Assembly: GCF_018141005.1 (NCBI RefSeq)
Contig: NZ_CP046582.1
Coordinates: 4,030,001 to 4,094,000 of the forward strand
Source of the DNA: Erwinia sp. E602
Lineage (GTDB): Bacteria > Pseudomonadota > Gammaproteobacteria > Enterobacterales > Enterobacteriaceae
Reading direction: 5' to 3'
Length of the DNA: 64,000 nucleotides
The translations under genes and the position numbers were made by a program. The notes below the pieces were generated by a model. That model made no database searches. It worked only from the letters and a program-made list of their open reading frames with translations, and was not told the DNA's origin. Positions 53,199 to 63,100 of this stretch are shown here, piece after piece (within the stretch, counting starts at the first letter, position 1; each line of letters opens with the position of its first letter).

Positions 53199-53799
53199 AG
53201 CGGCCTTCAGAATCGTAAAATGGGCGCTTACTTTGCCATGTCAGCCGGGGAAATAACAGGTGCGGCGCGGTACGACGATCCGCCCCACGGCGAATACAAA
53301 TTACTGCTATCAGATGGTATACTCATCCTTTATTGAATAAGCCGCATAAGCCGCTGTCTCAATAATTAAAGTGTTTTTTATCAAATAATTAACAATTGTT
53401 AAAAACACTATCTACGGCTTATTAACTTTTCAGCCTGATGTGTCAATCGGCCCGGCTATTTGTGAGCTAACCCGGCATTATGGGAAGGGTTTTTCACAAA
53501 AGTGTTAACGTGCTACACTTGGTTTGATATAAGTCAACTAAGCGTTGTTTTGTTGCGTACGGGTTGTTGCCTGTGCTGTTATGTTGCTGTTAATGCAGTT
53601 AGGATACACGCCGTTGCGGCAGTAAAAGCCCCTGTCGCCCCCCGTACGGGTAACCATGTTGTTGACGGCCCTGAAGTGTGTATCAAGAACATCATTCTGT
53701 ACTGCTGTTACGTTGTCAGCGTTACCGGTTTTTCGCCGGCGCCGCCGGTAACAGCCGTATGCCCTGTTTCGATTTTGTTGGCAATTAGGTAGCGAACAC
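53199..53799 (+). other. Long arcA leader and promoter region
   Basis: A 600-base gap between yjtD and arcA. It begins AT-rich, then becomes a 250-base stretch rich in GTTGTTGC and CTGCTGTTA-like repeats and two copies of CGTACGGG (53557 and 53642). A hairpin with perfect 8-base arms GTTACCGG / CCGGTAAC lies at 53721-53752, about 50 bases before the start codon. A 96-residue frame runs through it from a GTG at 53502 but has no Shine-Dalgarno and a composition unlike coding DNA. In E. coli arcA also has a long regulated leader. Confidence 0.6.
53524..53537 (+). promoter_or_regulatory. FNR-binding site upstream of arcA
   Basis: TTGAT-ATAA-GTCAA matches the FNR consensus TTGAT-N4-ATCAA with one mismatch. 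FNR activates arcA during anaerobic growth in E. coli, so a functional site is expected. The predicted start would lie about 41 bases beyond the centre, near 53572. Confidence 0.72.
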
Positions 53800-54516
53800 A
53801 TGCAGACCCCGCACATACTTATCGTTGAAGACGAATTAGTCACTCGTAATACGCTCAAAAGTATTTTTGAAGCCGAAGGCTACATGGTTTTCGAAGCGAC
53901 GGACGGTGCCGAAATGCATCAGATTCTGACGGATAACGACGTCAATCTGGTCATTATGGACATCAACCTGCCGGGCAAAAACGGACTGCTGCTGGCGCGT
54001 GAACTGCGCGAGCAGGCAAATGTTGCACTGATGTTCCTGACCGGTCGTGATAACGAAGTCGACAAGATCCTTGGCCTGGAAATTGGTGCGGATGACTATA
54101 TCACCAAGCCCTTCAACCCACGCGAGCTGACCATCCGCGCACGCAACCTGCTGTCACGTACCATGAATCTGGCGGTCGTCAGTGAAGAGCGCAAACTGGT
54201 TGAAAGCTACCGTTTCAACGGCTGGGAACTGGATATCAACAGCCGCTCGCTGGTCAGTCCGCAGGGCGAGCAGTACAAGCTGCCGCGCAGTGAATTCCGT
54301 GCCATGCTGCACTTCTGCGAAAACCCAGGTAAAATTCAGACCCGTGCCGACCTGCTGAAGAAAATGACCGGGCGCGAGCTGAAACCGCACGACCGCACCG
54401 TTGACGTCACCATTCGTCGCATCCGTAAGCATTTCGAATCGACGCCGGACACCCCGGAAATTATCGCCACTATCCACGGTGAAGGTTATCGTTTCTGCGG
54501 CGATCTGCAGGACTAA
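53800..54516 (+). CDS. arcA: Aerobic respiration control response regulator ArcA
   Basis: OmpR-type response regulator; phosphorylated by ArcB under low oxygen, it represses aerobic metabolism. 238 residues, the E. coli length, with the phospho-acceptor Asp54 in [13 protein letters not shown], acidic residues 10-12 in IVEDE, Thr/Lys positions in FLTGRD and [10 protein letters not shown], and a C-terminal winged helix ([12 protein letters not shown]). The partner arcB is elsewhere. Confidence 0.98.
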   Translation: MQTPHILIVEDELVTRNTLKSIFEAEGYMVFEATDGAEMHQILTDNDVNLVIMDINLPGKNGLLLARELREQANVALMFLTGRDNEVDKILGLEIGADDYITKPFNPRELTIRARNLLSRTMNLAVVSEERKLVESYRFNGWELDINSRSLVSPQGEQYKLPRSEFRAMLHFCENPGKIQTRADLLKKMTGRELKPHDRTVDVTIRRIRKHFESTPDTPEIIATIHGEGYRFCGDLQD

Positions 54517-54536
54517 TTATTTCTGCGTTCAGGTTC

Positions 54537-54562
54537 AGGGCGAGGTTAACCTCGCCCTTTTG
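54537..54562 (+). terminator. Terminator after arcA
   Basis: AGGGCGAGG, loop TTAA, CCTCGCCCT, TTTT. A perfect 9-pair stem lying between arcA and the convergent creA. Confidence 0.85.
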
Positions 54563-54564
54563 CA

Positions 54565-55038
54565 TTACTTACCCCAGGGCATGATCGGCACCGCGCTCAG
54601 TGCATTCTTTGGCGACCCTTCCACCACTTTGTCCGAATAGCTCAGATAGATTAACGCGTGGCGTTTCTGGTCATAAAAACGCACCACCTGCAGCTTCTTA
54701 AACACCAGTGACGTGCGCTTGCGGAACACCACTTCGCCTTCGGCTTTGCCCTGCGCGATCTTATCGCTGAGCGCGATCGGGCCGACCTGCTGGCAGGAGA
54801 TCGCCGCATCGGCCGTATCCTCTGCCAGCCCCAGCCCACCTTTGATGCCGCCGGTTTTCGAACGGCTCAGATAGCAGGTGACGTTCTGCACGTCCGGGTC
54901 ATCAAACGCCTCAACCACAATTTTGTGATCGGGGCCGAACATTTTAAATACCGTGTCGACAGAACCCACTTCTTCAGCATGAGAAGCAAATGTTGCGCTC
55001 AGGATTGAAGCGACTATTAACACTTTTTTAATTGTCAT
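54565..55038 (-). CDS. creA: CreA family periplasmic protein
   Basis: Small exported protein of unknown biochemical role, first gene of creABCD in E. coli. 157 residues, same as E. coli. Signal peptide of about 21 residues (ending ATFASHA), then highly conserved [20 protein letters not shown] and [19 protein letters not shown], and two cysteines that could form a disulfide. The two-component genes creBC and creD, which follow in E. coli, are absent: rob comes next on the other strand. Confidence 0.94.
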   Translation of the reverse strand: MTIKKVLIVASILSATFASHAEEVGSVDTVFKMFGPDHKIVVEAFDDPDVQNVTCYLSRSKTGGIKGGLGLAEDTADAAISCQQVGPIALSDKIAQGKAEGEVVFRKRTSLVFKKLQVVRFYDQKRHALIYLSYSDKVVEGSPKNALSAVPIMPWGK

Positions 55039-55246
55039 GACGTTACCATTTCAATGAGAATAGATGACATTGTAAGCTATCTTGCAATACAGAGCGTTAC
55101 GGCTGGTCACACAAAACGTCTGGTCAACGCGTAGTGATTAAGCACGTTTTTACAATAAATCCCCAATATTTTGCATTTGCATATAATGCTAACATTTGTC
55201 GACTTTGCAATTCATGCACTAACACCGAGTAGAATGAGGACGATTT

Positions 55247-56125
55247 ATGGACAAAGCCGGTATCATTCGAGATTTGCTTGTCTGGCTGGAGAGCCATCTG
55301 GACCAGCCACTATCACTGGACAACGTGGCGGCCAAAGCAGGATATTCAAAATGGCATCTGCAGAGAATGTTCAAGGAAGTAACCGACCACGCTATCGGCG
55401 CCTATATTCGCGCCCGACGCCTGTCGAAGGCCGCTGTGGCTCTGCGCCTCACCAGCCGCCCGATCCTGGACATTGCTTTACAGTACCGGTTTGATTCCCA
55501 GCAGACCTTCACCCGGGCTTTCAAAAAGCAGTTTACCCAGACGCCAGCCTGGTATCGCCGGTCATCCGACTGGAATGCCTTTGGTTTACGGCCACCGATC
55601 CGCCTTGGCGACACCGCCCTGCCACAACCCGCATGGGTCACGCTGCCGGAGATGTTGCTGGCCGGTCAGACGCAGAGCTATACCTGTACCCTGGAACAGA
55701 TCTCCCGTTTCCGCGATCAGATGCGCCTGCACTTCTGGCGTCAGTTCCTGACGGAAACCGACACGGTTCCCCCGGTGCTGTATGGCCTGCATCAGGCTCG
55801 ACCGAGCCACGACAAAGACGACGAACAGGAGATCTTCTACACCACTGCAGTACCGATAGATCACCTGTCGGATCAGCTGCAGTCAACCCAGACCGTCCTG
55901 CTGGAGGGTGGAGAGTATGTCCAGTTCAACTATCAGGGCCTGCGGAGCGGACTGCAGGATTTTGTCCTGCTGCTGTACGGCACCTGTATGCCGTTACTGA
56001 ATCTGACCCGTCGTCACGGCCAGGATATCGAACGTTTCCACACCCACGGCGGCAAGAAACGGCCCGAACCGCCGATCGATATTCGCTGTGAATACCTGAT
56101 CCCGATCCGGGCCAGACCGCTGTAA
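55247..56125 (+). CDS. rob: Right-origin-binding regulator Rob (AraC/XylS family)
   Basis: Activates the mar/sox/rob regulon (efflux, oxidative and solvent stress) on binding bile salts or similar ligands. 292 residues against 289 in E. coli. Unlike typical AraC proteins the double helix-turn-helix is N-terminal (residues 1-110; VAAKAGYSKWHLQRMFKEVTDH and FTRAFKKQFTQTPAWYR), followed by a GyrI-like ligand-binding domain. ATG at 55247 follows GAGGA. Rob has no dedicated operon; it is convergent with gpmB across a short GC hairpin. Confidence 0.96.
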   Translation: MDKAGIIRDLLVWLESHLDQPLSLDNVAAKAGYSKWHLQRMFKEVTDHAIGAYIRARRLSKAAVALRLTSRPILDIALQYRFDSQQTFTRAFKKQFTQTPAWYRRSSDWNAFGLRPPIRLGDTALPQPAWVTLPEMLLAGQTQSYTCTLEQISRFRDQMRLHFWRQFLTETDTVPPVLYGLHQARPSHDKDDEQEIFYTTAVPIDHLSDQLQSTQTVLLEGGEYVQFNYQGLRSGLQDFVLLLYGTCMPLLNLTRRHGQDIERFHTHGGKKRPEPPIDIRCEYLIPIRARPL

Positions 56126-56140
56126 TCCAGGCAACTCATC

Positions 56141-56161
56141 AGGGCCGGTCCTGCCGGCCCT
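56141..56161. terminator. Weak hairpin between rob and gpmB
   Basis: AGGGCCGG, five-base loop, CCGGCCCT. A perfect 8-pair GC stem, but with no T run on either side. It may be a bidirectional terminator or just an intergenic hairpin. Confidence 0.4.
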
Positions 56162-56166
56162 TCAGG

Positions 56167-56814
56167 TTAACGCTGCAGTTCGTCCAGCGCCACGTCATGC
56201 AGATGCGACACGTCCCCTGCCGTCTCAACCACCCAGCCGGAAGCCAGCCACGGGCTCTGCTGATAATCGACGCGAGAGATGGAACAGTTACGCAGGCGCA
56301 GGCGACGCTCTGAACTGGCGGGCAGACCGAGAATGGTGCTGACCAGCACCCCGAGCGCCATACCGTGGCTGACGATCAGCGGCCGGCTACCTTCAGGCAG
56401 CTGCAGGCAGGTGTTCAGCGCCTGATGCATACGTTCCGCCATTTCAGACATCGATTCACCCTGCGGAATGCGGCCCCCTTCGGTTCCGTCCACCAGCGTC
56501 TTACGCCAGCCTTCCTCTTCTGCGCTCAGTGAATCCAGCGGCCGCTGTTCCAGCACGCCCATATTCAGCTCACGCAGGCGCGGATCGAGTCTGACCTCGC
56601 AGCCGCAGGCGTCAGCGATAATTTCAGCGGTACGACGGGTACGCCCCAAATCGCTGGCGATCACGTGGGTAATGCCGAGATGTTTTACCCGGTCTCCCAC
56701 CTGATGCGCCTGCTGTTCTCCTTTAGCCGTAAGGGCGCTGTCTGACTGCCCCTGAATGCGGCGTGCGGCATTCCAGAGGGTTTCTCCGTGGCGAACAAGA
56801 TAGACTTGTAACAT
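56167..56814 (-). CDS. gpmB: Histidine phosphatase family protein GpmB (YtjC)
   Basis: Phosphoglycerate-mutase-like phosphatase. The catalytic histidine and arginine are in LVRHGETLWNAARRIQGQSD near the start, with a second histidine in PLIVSHGMALGV and glutamate near LRELNMGVLE. ATG at 56814 gives 215 residues, exactly E. coli; an in-frame ATG at 56862 overlaps the yjjX promoter region and is rejected. Despite its name, members are mostly small-molecule phosphatases, so the substrate is open. Confidence 0.93.
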   Translation of the reverse strand: MLQVYLVRHGETLWNAARRIQGQSDSALTAKGEQQAHQVGDRVKHLGITHVIASDLGRTRRTAEIIADACGCEVRLDPRLRELNMGVLEQRPLDSLSAEEEGWRKTLVDGTEGGRIPQGESMSEMAERMHQALNTCLQLPEGSRPLIVSHGMALGVLVSTILGLPASSERRLRLRNCSISRVDYQQSPWLASGWVVETAGDVSHLHDVALDELQR

Positions 56815-56864
56815 GCTATTTTCCGTTATACTGCAGCTAATTTGCGTAGAGGGTCCAAACAATT

Positions 56865-57392
56865 ATGCACAATGTTGTCGCGGCTACCATGAATCCAGCC
56901 AAAATTAAGGCAATTTCCCAGGCGTTCAGCGATATCTTCGGCGAAGGATCCTGCCATATTCAGGGTGTGGAGGTCGACAGCGGCGTAGCGCCACAGCCGC
57001 TCAGCGATACAGAAACGCGAACTGGCGCACGTCAGCGCGTGATTAACGCCCGCGAAATCCGCCCGGATGCCGACTTCTGGGTGGCGATTGAAGCCGGCAT
57101 TGAGGGTGACAGTGCGTTTGCGTGGATGGTGATTGAAGACGGCCAGCAGCGCGGCGAGTCCCGTTCGGCCAGCTTCACCCTGCCGGCGATCGTCATGCAG
57201 GGTATTAATCAGGGTCGGGAGCTGGGCGAAGAGATGTCACGTCTGACCGGGATTGAGAATATTAAACATAAAGGGGGCGCGATCGGTGCCTTTACCGCCG
57301 GCCAGCTGACGCGCAGCAGCGTCTATCATCAGGCGCTGATCCTGGCGCTGTGCCCGTTCCACAACCCGGTGTATCAGTTGCCCGCAGACTAG
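56865..57392 (+). CDS. yjjX: Inosine/xanthosine triphosphatase YjjX
   Basis: House-cleaning pyrophosphatase that removes ITP and XTP. 175 residues (E. coli: 170). Family blocks: [17 protein letters not shown] at the start, [19 protein letters not shown] (substrate and metal site), [15 protein letters not shown]. It is divergent from gpmB with only 50 bases between the starts, so the two share a promoter region. Confidence 0.93.
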   Translation: MHNVVAATMNPAKIKAISQAFSDIFGEGSCHIQGVEVDSGVAPQPLSDTETRTGARQRVINAREIRPDADFWVAIEAGIEGDSAFAWMVIEDGQQRGESRSASFTLPAIVMQGINQGRELGEEMSRLTGIENIKHKGGAIGAFTAGQLTRSSVYHQALILALCPFHNPVYQLPAD

Positions 57393-57396
57393 CGGC

Positions 57397-57729
57397 TCAC
57401 ACTTTATCTGGCCCATTCAGCAACTGCGCGTCCAGCCAGGCTTTTAAGGCAGGTGGCGCGCTTTTGAGGCTGTTTGAGCCGCGGGTAATGGTGGCAATAC
57501 CGGCGCCGAGCTCGTTTTTCAGCTCGCGCTGGCTCATCTCGCCGCGCATCAACTCTTCAATAATCCGCAGCCGGGTGCCCAGCGCATCACGCTCGTCCGG
57601 GGTCAGCATCAGCTGCAGCAGCGGCAGGTGCAGTTCGCCTTCAAAAGCCCGCTGTAGCAGCGTGACAAAGCGCTGCCACTCCGCATTTGCAGGTTCAGCC
57701 GTTACGGGAACAGGGTGGTTATCGGTCAT
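57397..57729 (-). CDS. trpR: Trp operon repressor TrpR
   Basis: Tryptophan-dependent repressor of trp, aroH, mtr and itself. 110 residues (E. coli: 108). The all-helical fold and DNA-binding helix-turn-helix are clear ([21 protein letters not shown], with the tryptophan-contact residues). ATG at 57729 is preceded by a trp operator centred about 20 bases upstream; an in-frame start at 57771 would include the operator and is rejected. It follows slt in the same direction and ends four bases before the yjjX stop codon on the other strand. Confidence 0.96.
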   Translation of the reverse strand: MTDNHPVPVTAEPANAEWQRFVTLLQRAFEGELHLPLLQLMLTPDERDALGTRLRIIEELMRGEMSQRELKNELGAGIATITRGSNSLKSAPPALKAWLDAQLLNGPDKV

Positions 57730-57740
57730 CGTAAGCCGCC

Positions 57741-57758
57741 ATACTATTGAACTAGTAC
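57741..57758 (-). promoter_or_regulatory. TrpR operator in the trpR promoter
   Basis: GTACTAGTTCAATAGTAT on the minus strand, a near-palindrome whose half-site GTACTAG matches the trp operator core. TrpR should autoregulate. Confidence 0.75.
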
Positions 57759-57818
57759 AGCAGCTTACCATTTTCGTTTAAGGACGTGAAGCCGCCCGCG
57801 CATCTGCGGCGCAGGCGG

Positions 57819-59741
57819 TCAGTAGCGCTGTTGCCATTCGCTGTCGGAGAACAGCCGGTCAGGTTTGTCGAGGAAGTATCGGTAATAGGCGTCGTAGGCC
57901 AGTACGTTCTTCACGTAGCCACGCGTTTCCGAGAACGGAATGGTTTCAATGAACGCCACCACGTCCAGCTGCCCGGCGCTGTTGCCCTGCCAGGTGCGCA
58001 CCCGGCCCGGCCCGGCATTGTAGGCCGCCGAGGCAAAGATGCGGTTCTGGCCGAACTGCTGATAGACCGACTCCAGATACTGAGTACCGATCTGAATATT
58101 GGTCTCGGCGTCCAGCAGCTGGCTACTGTTGCTGTAGCCCGGGATGCCGAATTTGGTCACCGTATGCTGCGCGGTGGCCGGCATCACCTGCATCAGCCCG
58201 GAGGCCCCGACCGGCGAACGGGCTTTCGGGTTCCACGCGCTCTCCTGACGGGCGATGGCCATTGCGTAGCTCGGCGGGATGCTCTTATCGCTCACCGCAC
58301 GAGTGAACTGCGGCTGCCAGGCCAGCGGGAAGCGCTCCTGCAGGCTGTTCCACAGCTTGCCGGTGATGGTGGTTTGCACGCTGAGATCCCACCAGTTCTG
58401 CTGACGGGCGTAGCTGGCCAGCATCTGCTGCTGCGCGGTCGGCCGGCTGGTCACCAGATAGCTCCACTCGCTGCGCGCCAGGTTATCCATCCCCCAGTAC
58501 ATCAGCTCGCGCACGCGGGCCATCTCCGGGCCGCCGGTCAGGCTGTTGTCAACAGCCGGCGCGCGGTCAATCTGCAACGGATAGTCGACACCGAGGCGCT
58601 GGGCGGCCACCATCGGATAGAAGCCGCGCTCTTTCATCAGTTTGCGCAGAATATCCCCGGCTTCCTCCTTGCGTCCGCGCTCCAGCAGCAGGTCGGCCTG
58701 CCAGTACTGCCACTCGTCTTTCGCTTTCGCTTCCAGCGGCAGGCGGGCGATCCAGGTGTTCAGGCCGCGGCGGTCGTTATTGCCCAGCGACATGCGCACC
58801 CGGCGCTCCAGCAGCGTGGTCGACTCGGTGCGCATCACCACGTCATCACGCCAGCGCGCCTGATCGCTGGTGACATCCTTGCCCATCAGCTGCCAGGCTA
58901 CCGCCTCTTTAAACTCCTGCGCCTGCTGCTCATCGAGCTTTTGCAGCTGAATCAGCGACGGGACCATCTGGCGGGCGCTCTCCGCGTCCTTACGTGCCAG
59001 CGCGGTAAAGCCAATCAGCGTCGCCTGGCGGGTAAAGTCGGTCGGGCCGACGCTGCGGGCGAATCCTTCAACGTTGGCCGGATTATTTTGCAGATCCATC
59101 ACCGCATTGGCGATAGTCTGGTAATCCTCCGGCAGCTGTTTAGCGAGGAAACTGACCAGGCTGCCGTTGCCGGCCTTCATCGCCAGCCGGATGCGTTCCA
59201 GAGTGGTGATCGGATTCTGCTGCCCCGCCTGCTGCCAGACGGTAAACAGCTTGTCGCAGCTGGCGGGCAGCGAACTGCCGGTCAGCCAGATCGATTTGGC
59301 TCCGTCCCAGGCGACCTGCTGCTGGCCGGTGGCCCATTTGGCGTAATACCAGTTACAGCGGGCGGCCACCGGTTTTGGCTCCTGCGGGCTGAACACCAGC
59401 AGCCCCTGCCAGTCTTCGCGGCGGGCCAGTTCATTCACAAATCGTGCCGGCAGCGAACGCACCGGCGGCAGCGTCGGATAACGCTGAATAAAGGCGTTGA
59501 TCGCCAGCCCGGTCTCCTGCCCGAGATCCTGAGTGAGCTGGCGATATTCAAGATAGGGGTACAGCGGATAATCGCGCAGCGTCGGCATCAGCCGCTCAAC
59601 GGTGTCCATCTGTTTACTGTCCCACGCCTGCTTAATCTGCAGATAACGCGCCCGCTGTTCATCCAGCGAATCCGCGCGGGCGCTGCCCACCGTTGCCGCT
59701 ACACAGGCTGCCGCCAGCCACCACTGCCACTTGTCTGCCAT
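57819..59741 (-). CDS. slt: Soluble lytic murein transglycosylase Slt70
   Basis: Periplasmic enzyme that cleaves peptidoglycan to 1,6-anhydromuropeptides. 640 residues against 645 in E. coli. Signal peptide (residues 1-23, ending SARA), long alpha-superhelical U domain, L domain and C-terminal lysozyme-like domain with the catalytic glutamate in AIARQESAWNP, followed by SPVGASGLMQVMPATAQ and YNAGPGRVRTW. ATG at 59741 is preceded by GGGGAG; longer in-frame starts (to 59936) add a tail with no signal peptide. Convergent with nothing; it diverges from the peptide synthetase across 389 bases. Confidence 0.97.
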   Translation of the reverse strand: MADKWQWWLAAACVAATVGSARADSLDEQRARYLQIKQAWDSKQMDTVERLMPTLRDYPLYPYLEYRQLTQDLGQETGLAINAFIQRYPTLPPVRSLPARFVNELARREDWQGLLVFSPQEPKPVAARCNWYYAKWATGQQQVAWDGAKSIWLTGSSLPASCDKLFTVWQQAGQQNPITTLERIRLAMKAGNGSLVSFLAKQLPEDYQTIANAVMDLQNNPANVEGFARSVGPTDFTRQATLIGFTALARKDAESARQMVPSLIQLQKLDEQQAQEFKEAVAWQLMGKDVTSDQARWRDDVVMRTESTTLLERRVRMSLGNNDRRGLNTWIARLPLEAKAKDEWQYWQADLLLERGRKEEAGDILRKLMKERGFYPMVAAQRLGVDYPLQIDRAPAVDNSLTGGPEMARVRELMYWGMDNLARSEWSYLVTSRPTAQQQMLASYARQQNWWDLSVQTTITGKLWNSLQERFPLAWQPQFTRAVSDKSIPPSYAMAIARQESAWNPKARSPVGASGLMQVMPATAQHTVTKFGIPGYSNSSQLLDAETNIQIGTQYLESVYQQFGQNRIFASAAYNAGPGRVRTWQGNSAGQLDVVAFIETIPFSETRGYVKNVLAYDAYYRYFLDKPDRLFSDSEWQQRY

Positions 59742-59952
59742 GACGCTCCCCACTTTACCTGATTGATCCTGAATAACCCCTCTCATGCTAACGTGCCCTG
59801 GCAGCTTCTGCCATGCACTGCACAAATATTTACGGAATTGTCCCTGATAATCTGGCGAATGCGCCTGCCGCACCGGCGGCGTTCGGCTGCCGAAAACGAA
59901 ATAATCCCAGGTTAGCCGCGTCCTGATAATTCTCATTTTTTAATTTTAATTA

Positions 59953-60034
59953 AACTGAAATCTCATTATGAGACTTAAATCTCATAACGAAAAATATTAT
60001 CCCGCATGGAAACTGAAAAATGCTCATAACGAAA
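59953..60034 (+). promoter_or_regulatory. Repeated sites in the AT-rich promoter region of the peptide synthetase
   Basis: CTCATAACGAAA occurs twice (59981-59992 and 60023-60034), 42 bases apart, about four helical turns. A related palindrome TCTCATTATGAGA lies at 59961-59973, and AAACTGAAA occurs at 59952 and 60010. The flanking 190 bases are very AT-rich. The spacing suggests cooperative binding of one regulator. The remaining slt-proximal bases of the 389-base gap hold nothing else I recognise. Confidence 0.5.
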
Positions 60035-60130
60035 TAAACTAATTTCATTTCATATTTCAGAAATATTCCTATACTACTTTCCCGTACTGTAGCGATAAAA
60101 AATTACCGATCCTTTAATGGAGGCCCCCGC

Positions 60131-63100
60131 GTGTCTAATTATCCGTTAACTAGCGTACAACAGGCCGTCTGGCTCGACCAGTTGCTGACCCCGGAAACAC
60201 CCTGCTATAACGTCGGCACACTGTGGCGAATTGAGAGAGATATTGATATCCAACTGTTTAATAAGGCAATAAATCAAACCCTTGCCGAGCATGATGCGCT
60301 GAGGACCCGGCTGGAAGAGAGTGAGTCCGGCATTGTGCAGACGACAGTACCAACAAAAGACATTCATCTTGAATACCACAACTTTAGTCAGGAAAAAGAG
60401 GCTGCCGCGAAAGCCCGTTATTTCCTGAAAGAACGATTTAATTCTCCCTTCAAACTGTACGATGAATTACTTTGGCGCTGCCTGATGATTAAAACAGATG
60501 AGAACCACCACTTGTGGTTAATCAGCGCTCATCATCTGATTGCCGACGGCACGTCTATATCATTGCTGAGCGCAACCATCGTGGAGCGTTATAAAAAATT
60601 AAAAAGCGGAGTGCAGGCGGACGATGGCCCGATCGTGGGTTACGGTGAATTTATCGCCAACGATTGCGCCTACCAGACCTCCACCCGCTATGAACGGGAC
60701 CGCGCCTTCTGGCTGAGCCGCTTCAGCGACGTACAGCTTCACCCGCTGGAACGCCGTCCGGGGTATGAAACGGCGGGTCCCTGCCCCAGCCAGCAGATCA
60801 ACCGTCACCTGTCGCTGGCCGCCTTCGCCCGGCTCAGCGCGCTGTCTGCCGCCCACGGCTGTTCGCCGATGCATCTGATGGTCGCGCTGCTGGCCTGCTG
60901 GTCGGCGCGCCTGAAGCAGGTGGATGAGGCGATCATCGGCATCCCGGTGCACAACCGCAGCGGAGCGCAGCACAAGCAGACGCTGGGCATGTTCTCGTCG
61001 ATGATCCCGCTGCGCCTGCAGATCGACCACCGCCAGCCGTTCAGCGCCCTGATGCAACAGATCGCTGCCGAGCTGCGCCGCTGCTACCGCCACCAGCGTT
61101 TCCCTGTCGCCGAACTTAACCGTCACCTGAAACTCGGCCAGCAGGGCCGCCGCCAGCTGTTCGACCTGAGTTTTTCGCTGGAGGTGTTTCCTACCGATAT
61201 TGAGCTGGAGGGCAGCCGTCTGAAGGTGGAAATTATGCACCACGGCTTTGAGCAACTGCCGCTGGGCGTCTATCTGCGCCACTACCATCCGCAGGATGAG
61301 CCGCTGGTCGAGTTCAACTTCAACCAGGCCTGGTTCAGCGCCGAACAGGCAGAGCGCAGCGCCAACCGCCTGATGCAGATGCTGGCCCACGTTCTGGACA
61401 GCAACGCAGAGGTGCCGCTGGCGACCATTCCGCTGCTGCTGCCGGACGAACAGCAACGGGTCTTCGGCCAGTGGAACCAGACGGATCGCCGCTGGCTGCT
61501 GCCCGGCGGCATCCACCGCTGGTTTGAACAGCAGGTGCTGCGCACGCCAGACGCCCCCGCACTGTGCGGCGAAGGGCTGGCGCTCAGCTACCTGTCGCTT
61601 AACCAGCAGGCTAATCAGCTGGCCGCGCAGCTGCGCGTCAGCGGCGTCGTACCCGACCAGCGCGTAGCGCTGTGTGCCGCCCGCAGCGCTGAGATGGTGG
61701 TGGCGCTGCTGGCTATCCTGAAAGCCGGTGGCGCTTACGTACCGCTGGATCCTGACTACCCGGCCGACCGTCTGCGCCATATGATCGGCGACTGCGGTGC
61801 CCGGCTGGCGCTGCTGGATGATGCCGGCGAACAGGCGCTGTTGCCGCTGCTACCCGCCGATATCCACCACTATCATCTGCAGCGCGACGCGCACCGCTGG
61901 CAGACTCTGCCGCAGGACAACCTGCCTGACGTTGCGGAGCAGCCACAGCGCTCGCTGGCCTATGTCATCTATACCTCCGGCTCTACCGGCAAACCCAAGG
62001 GGGTGATGAACGAGCACCTCGGGGTGATGAACCGGCTGCAGTGGATGCAACAGCAGTATCAGCTGACCGCCGCCGATACCGTACTGCAGAAAACCCCGTT
62101 CAGCTTTGACGTCTCGGTGTGGGAGTTCTTCTGGCCGTTGATGGTCGGCGCCCGGCTGGCGATCGCCCGCCCCGGCGGCCATCAGGATCCGGACTATCTG
62201 AGCGCCTTTATCGCCGAACAGCGGGTCACCACGCTGCATTTTGTGCCGTCAATGCTGCAGCTGTTTTTACGCCATGCGGAGATGGCTCAGTGTGCCAGCC
62301 TGAAAAAAGTGATGTGCAGCGGCGAAGCCCTGCCGCTGACGGTGGTACAGCGTTTCTATCAGCTGCTGCCGGCGGCAGAGTTGCATAACCTCTACGGCCC
62401 CACCGAAGCCGCCGTCGACGTTTCATACTGGCACTGCCGCGCGGACGATGCGCAGGTGCCGATCGGCAGGCCGGTCGCCAACACCCGCCTCTATATTCTC
62501 GATCGCCAGCTGCAACCGCTGCCCCCCGGCACCCACGGAGAGCTGCACATTGGCGGCGTGCAGGTAGCGCGCGGCTACCTGAACCGCGCGGAGCTGAACG
62601 CCGAGCGTTTTATTGCCGATCCGTTCAGCAACGACCCCGCTGCCCGGCTGTACAAAACCGGCGACCTGGCGCGCCGCCTGCCCGACGGCAGCATTGAGTA
62701 CCTGGGCCGCAACGACTTTCAGGTCAAGATCCACGGCGTGCGCATTGAGCTGGGGGAAATTGAACAGCAGCTGCTCGCGCTGGAGGGCGTGGAGGATGCG
62801 GTGGTCAGCGCCTGCGACGACGGCCACGGCGATAAGCGTCTGGTGGCGTGGCTGGTGGCCGCGGAGCAGCACGTACAGGCGGAGTCGCTGCGGCAGCAGC
62901 TGAAAAAGGTGATGCCGGAGTCGATGATCCCGGCGCTGTTTATCCCCCTGCAGGCGCTACCTTTGTCGCCCAACGGCAAGCTGGATCGTAACGCGCTGCC
63001 GCAGCCGACCCTGCAGCCGCTGCAGCGCGCATGGCAGGCGCCGGAGGGGGAAGACGAATGTCAGCTGGCCGCGTTGTGGCAGGAAATTTTACAGGTTGAT

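Noticed and set aside
53502..53792. 96-residue plus-strand frame in the arcA leader
   Set aside because: GTG start without Shine-Dalgarno, Cys/Val-rich, low-complexity composition; it is better explained as the arcA leader.
57786..59762. Long plus-strand frame opposite slt
   Set aside because: Antisense shadow of slt; the slt frame has a signal peptide and catalytic motifs, this one has none.
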